Origin: Opitutia bacterium
Lineage (GTDB): Bacteria > Verrucomicrobiota > Verrucomicrobiia > Opitutales > Opitutaceae
NCBI GenBank assembly: GCA_025351035.1
Contig: JANXWT010000479.1
Coordinates: 1-7,592, forward strand
Length of the DNA stretch: 7,592 nt
Direction of reading: 5' to 3'
In this document: piece by piece, positions 6,169-7,592 of the stretch
Layout: each line of letters starts with the position of its first letter
How positions within the stretch are numbered: position 1 is the first letter of the stretch
Notes under the pieces: model-generated
Database searches by the model: none
Seen by the model: only the letters and a program-made list of their open reading frames with translations
Told to the model about the DNA's origin: nothing
Position numbers and translations under genes: made by a program

Positions 6169-6185
6169 CAATCCGCCACGGATTG
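6169..6185. repeat. Perfect 7-bp hairpin just upstream of yhbY start
   Basis: CAATCCG (6169-6175) and CGGATTG (6179-6185) are perfect inverse complements with a 3-base loop. In the yhbY mRNA the structure CAATCCG-TGG-CGGATTG would end only 6 bases before the ATG at 6162, inside the ribosome footprint, so it could affect initiation or coupling to rsuA. No U-tract follows. Its ATCCGTGGCG core also occurs in the rsgA leader repeat. Confidence 0.6.
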
Positions 6186-6218
6186 CGCCGCTGGTCACGG
6201 ATAAAACGCGTCGTCGGG

Positions 6219-6932
6219 TCAGACGCGGCTGAATTCGCCCAGCGGCAGCTCGCGCCAGTGGCCGGCGGGCAGATCACCGAGCCCAAGGTGGCCAAACCGA
6301 GGACGGTGCAGCGTGAGCACTGCGCAGCCTTGGCTGGCGAACATGCGGCGCACTTGGTGATAACGACCTTCAGTGAGAGTCAGTTCGGCCTCGCGCGGTG
6401 AAATGATGTGCAACTGCGCCGGCGCGCACGGCATCTCCTCCTCCTTCAACACGAGCGTGCCGCTGGCGAATAATTCGCCGATGCCCGCGGGCAAATCGCT
6501 CGCGAGCGTGGCGCGATAGACCTTGGCGACCTTGTGCTTCGGTGAAGTCAGTCGGTGGACGAGTTCGCTCTGATCGGTGAGCAGGAGCAGGCCGCTGGTT
6601 TCCTTGTCGAGCCGGCCGATGGAAGTGATCTGCGGATGGCGCCGTTGCCAACGGGCGGGCAGCAAGCCGTAAACGCTCGGACCATCGCGCGCTTCGTGCG
6701 AGCAGACGAGGCCGAGCGGCTTGTGCAGCAGCAGCAGCACGCCGTCGGGATGATCGAGTGGCTCGCCATCGGCGCGCACCTCGGCGGGATTGGCCTTCTG
6801 GCTGACATGATGGGCGATCTGGCCGCTCACCGTCACGCGCCCATAGTCGAGCCAGTCGCGCGCCTCCCGTCGGGAGCAATAGCCGAGATTGGCGAGAAGT
6901 TGGTCGAGCCGGCGCACGGCGCGATTTGCCAT
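6219..6932 (-). CDS. rsuA: 16S rRNA pseudouridine synthase, RsuA family
   Basis: This 237-residue protein (E. coli RsuA has 231) starts with an S4 RNA-binding domain at about 7-54 (RRLDQLLANLGYCSRREARD). The pseudouridine synthase domain follows, with the catalytic aspartate D109 in GRLDKETSGLLLLTD (106-120), the KVYRA motif with tyrosine Y139, and EGRYHQVRRMF (188-198). The PCAPAQLHIISP and EGRYHQVRRMF stretches are more like RsuA, which modifies U516 of 16S rRNA, than RluB, RluE or RluF; the exact target uridine remains inferred. The enzyme acts in the cytoplasm on the 30S subunit or its precursor. It is the first gene of the leftward cluster rsuA-yhbY-dehydratase. The ATG at 6932 gives a standard S4 start, and no Shine-Dalgarno sequence is seen. 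All key residues are present. Confidence 0.93.
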   Translation of the reverse strand: MANRAVRRLDQLLANLGYCSRREARDWLDYGRVTVSGQIAHHVSQKANPAEVRADGEPLDHPDGVLLLLHKPLGLVCSHEARDGPSVYGLLPARWQRRHPQITSIGRLDKETSGLLLLTDQSELVHRLTSPKHKVAKVYRATLASDLPAGIGELFASGTLVLKEEEMPCAPAQLHIISPREAELTLTEGRYHQVRRMFASQGCAVLTLHRPRFGHLGLGDLPAGHWRELPLGEFSRV

Positions 6933-7024
6933 GAAAACCCGTCAAAAGACACGCCCAGAATCGGCCGGCGATTTTTTTGTGCCCGTCGGTGACTCTTTCT
7001 GGCCATCTCAAACGTAGAACCCCC
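6933..7024. promoter_or_regulatory. Divergent intergenic region between rsuA and the hydrolase gene
   Basis: These 92 bases must contain start signals for both directions. A run of seven T at 6972-6978 directly follows a small AATCG-GCCGG-CGATT inverted repeat (6959-6973). A TAGAAC box (7015-7020) could be a -10 for the hydrolase gene, but no -35 is well placed and transcription would start almost at the ATG. No convincing promoter can be chosen for either gene. Confidence 0.4.
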
Positions 7025-7592
7025 ATGCGCTGGATCATCCCTGCCCTTGCCACCCTCATCGCCGCTGTGTCGCTGCTCAACCTCACGCGGGCGCCGGACT
7101 GGTCGTGGGTCTGGAAGCTCGCGATCCTCACCGGAGAATTCGGGCATTGGCTGGTGGTGCTGCCACTGGGGCTCGGCGTAGTTGCCGCGTTCACAACTGG
7201 CGGCGGGGTGCGCGTGGCGAGCATGCTGCTCTGTGTATTTGCGGCAGGAGCGTTGCTCCGACCGGCGGCCAGCGCCCGAAGGCTCGGCGAAGATTTGCCG
7301 CGAGACTTGCGCAAGGCGTTCGGCGGCCCGGTTGGGTCGGCAGCGTTCCGCTTTTCGCAGCTGTATTTTCACGGCCGAATTCCGCCCGGGAAGTTTCTCA
7401 CTGAAACTGTCGTCCAGTCTGAAGGGCAGGAGCGGCCACTCGATTTTTATCCAGCGGCCGCGGTTGGTGGCGGAGCGAAGGCCGCGCCGTGTATTGTCGT
7501 GATCCACGGCGGCGGATGGGACAGTGGCGACCGCACGCAGTTGGCCGAATGGAATGCCCGCTGGGCGGCGCGCGGCTATGCGGTCGCGGCGG
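7025..7592 (+). CDS. Membrane-anchored alpha/beta hydrolase, N-terminal part (runs off window)
   Basis: An open frame of 189 codons starts with ATG at 7025 and continues past the right edge without a stop. The first 80 residues hold three hydrophobic segments at about 3-20, 41-57 and 62-80, so the protein is probably anchored in the inner membrane. After a polar stretch, residues 139-192 begin an alpha/beta hydrolase fold: a LDFYPA strand, then PCIVVIHGGGWDSGD (155-169), whose HGGGW is the oxyanion-hole motif of the esterase/lipase (HSL, BD-FAE-like) group. The nucleophile serine and the rest of the triad lie outside the window, so activity cannot be judged. Carboxylic-ester hydrolysis is the expected class of reaction; the substrate is unknown. 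The gene is divergent from rsuA. No Shine-Dalgarno sequence precedes the ATG, only CCCC. Confidence 0.85.
   Translation, partial: MRWIIPALATLIAAVSLLNLTRAPDWSWVWKLAILTGEFGHWLVVLPLGLGVVAAFTTGGGVRVASMLLCVFAAGALLRPAASARRLGEDLPRDLRKAFGGPVGSAAFRFSQLYFHGRIPPGKFLTETVVQSEGQERPLDFYPAAAVGGGAKAAPCIVVIHGGGWDSGDRTQLAEWNARWAARGYAVAA

Noticed and set aside
4838..6232. 464-codon open frame on the plus strand opposite the dehydratase and yhbY
   Set aside because: It spans two well-supported genes and the gap between them on the other strand, with a low-complexity, histidine/arginine-rich translation. It is the longest shadow in the window, not a gene.
6959..6978. Stem AATCG-GCCGG-CGATT followed by seven T, resembling an intrinsic terminator
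   Set aside because: The stem is only 5 bp and lies upstream of the hydrolase gene, with no rightward gene before it. Attenuation is conceivable but unsupported.
6370..7507. Minus-strand open frames covering the rsuA start and the hydrolase region
   Set aside because: They cross the divergent promoter region and are antisense to a plus-strand frame encoding membrane helices and HGGGW. Their translations are arginine-rich and featureless.

Overview
The window comes from a GC-rich bacterial chromosome. The product set fits Verrucomicrobiota, perhaps an Opitutales-type genome: a GYF_2-RDD fusion, a short DoxX protein with a GKGK motif, a secreted PQQ-like propeller, and no gene start with a recognisable Shine-Dalgarno sequence. 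This placement is an inference from gene style; no rRNA or marker gene is present to prove it. There are no mobile elements, tRNAs, rRNAs or CRISPR arrays.

Layout from left to right. At 1-354 (+) is the 3' end of a response-regulator gene, whose receiver domain is followed by a helical tail resembling a histidine-kinase dimerisation helix without its histidine. At 496-960 (+) is a DoxX-family membrane protein, converging on a leftward pair: rsgA (1747-2820, -), a circularly permuted GTPase for 30S maturation, and then a GYF_2-RDD membrane protein (1001-1699, -). A 119-base divergent region separates rsgA from a secreted PQQ-like beta-propeller gene (2940-4730, +). That gene converges, across a large hairpin, on a second leftward cluster. 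In transcription order the cluster is rsuA (6219-6932, -; 16S rRNA pseudouridine synthase), yhbY (5854-6162, -; RNA-binding ribosome-assembly protein) and a threonine-dehydratase-like PLP enzyme (4808-5770, -). Divergent from rsuA, a membrane-anchored alpha/beta hydrolase starts at 7025 (+) and runs off the right edge.

Three genes (rsgA, rsuA, yhbY) act in ribosome maturation and lie within about 5 kb, though in two separate transcription units. The others are envelope proteins (DoxX, GYF_2-RDD, propeller, hydrolase), one amino-acid enzyme and one signalling fragment. No gap between genes is longer than 141 bases.

Most of the window looks like ordinary chromosomal core and envelope genes; I see no coherent new multi-gene system. 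The points most worth a second look are the histidine-less DHp-like tail on the response regulator, a regular glycine zipper inserted in the beta-propeller, leader hairpins sharing a 10-mer in front of rsgA and yhbY, and the absence of Shine-Dalgarno sequences at all eight visible starts.
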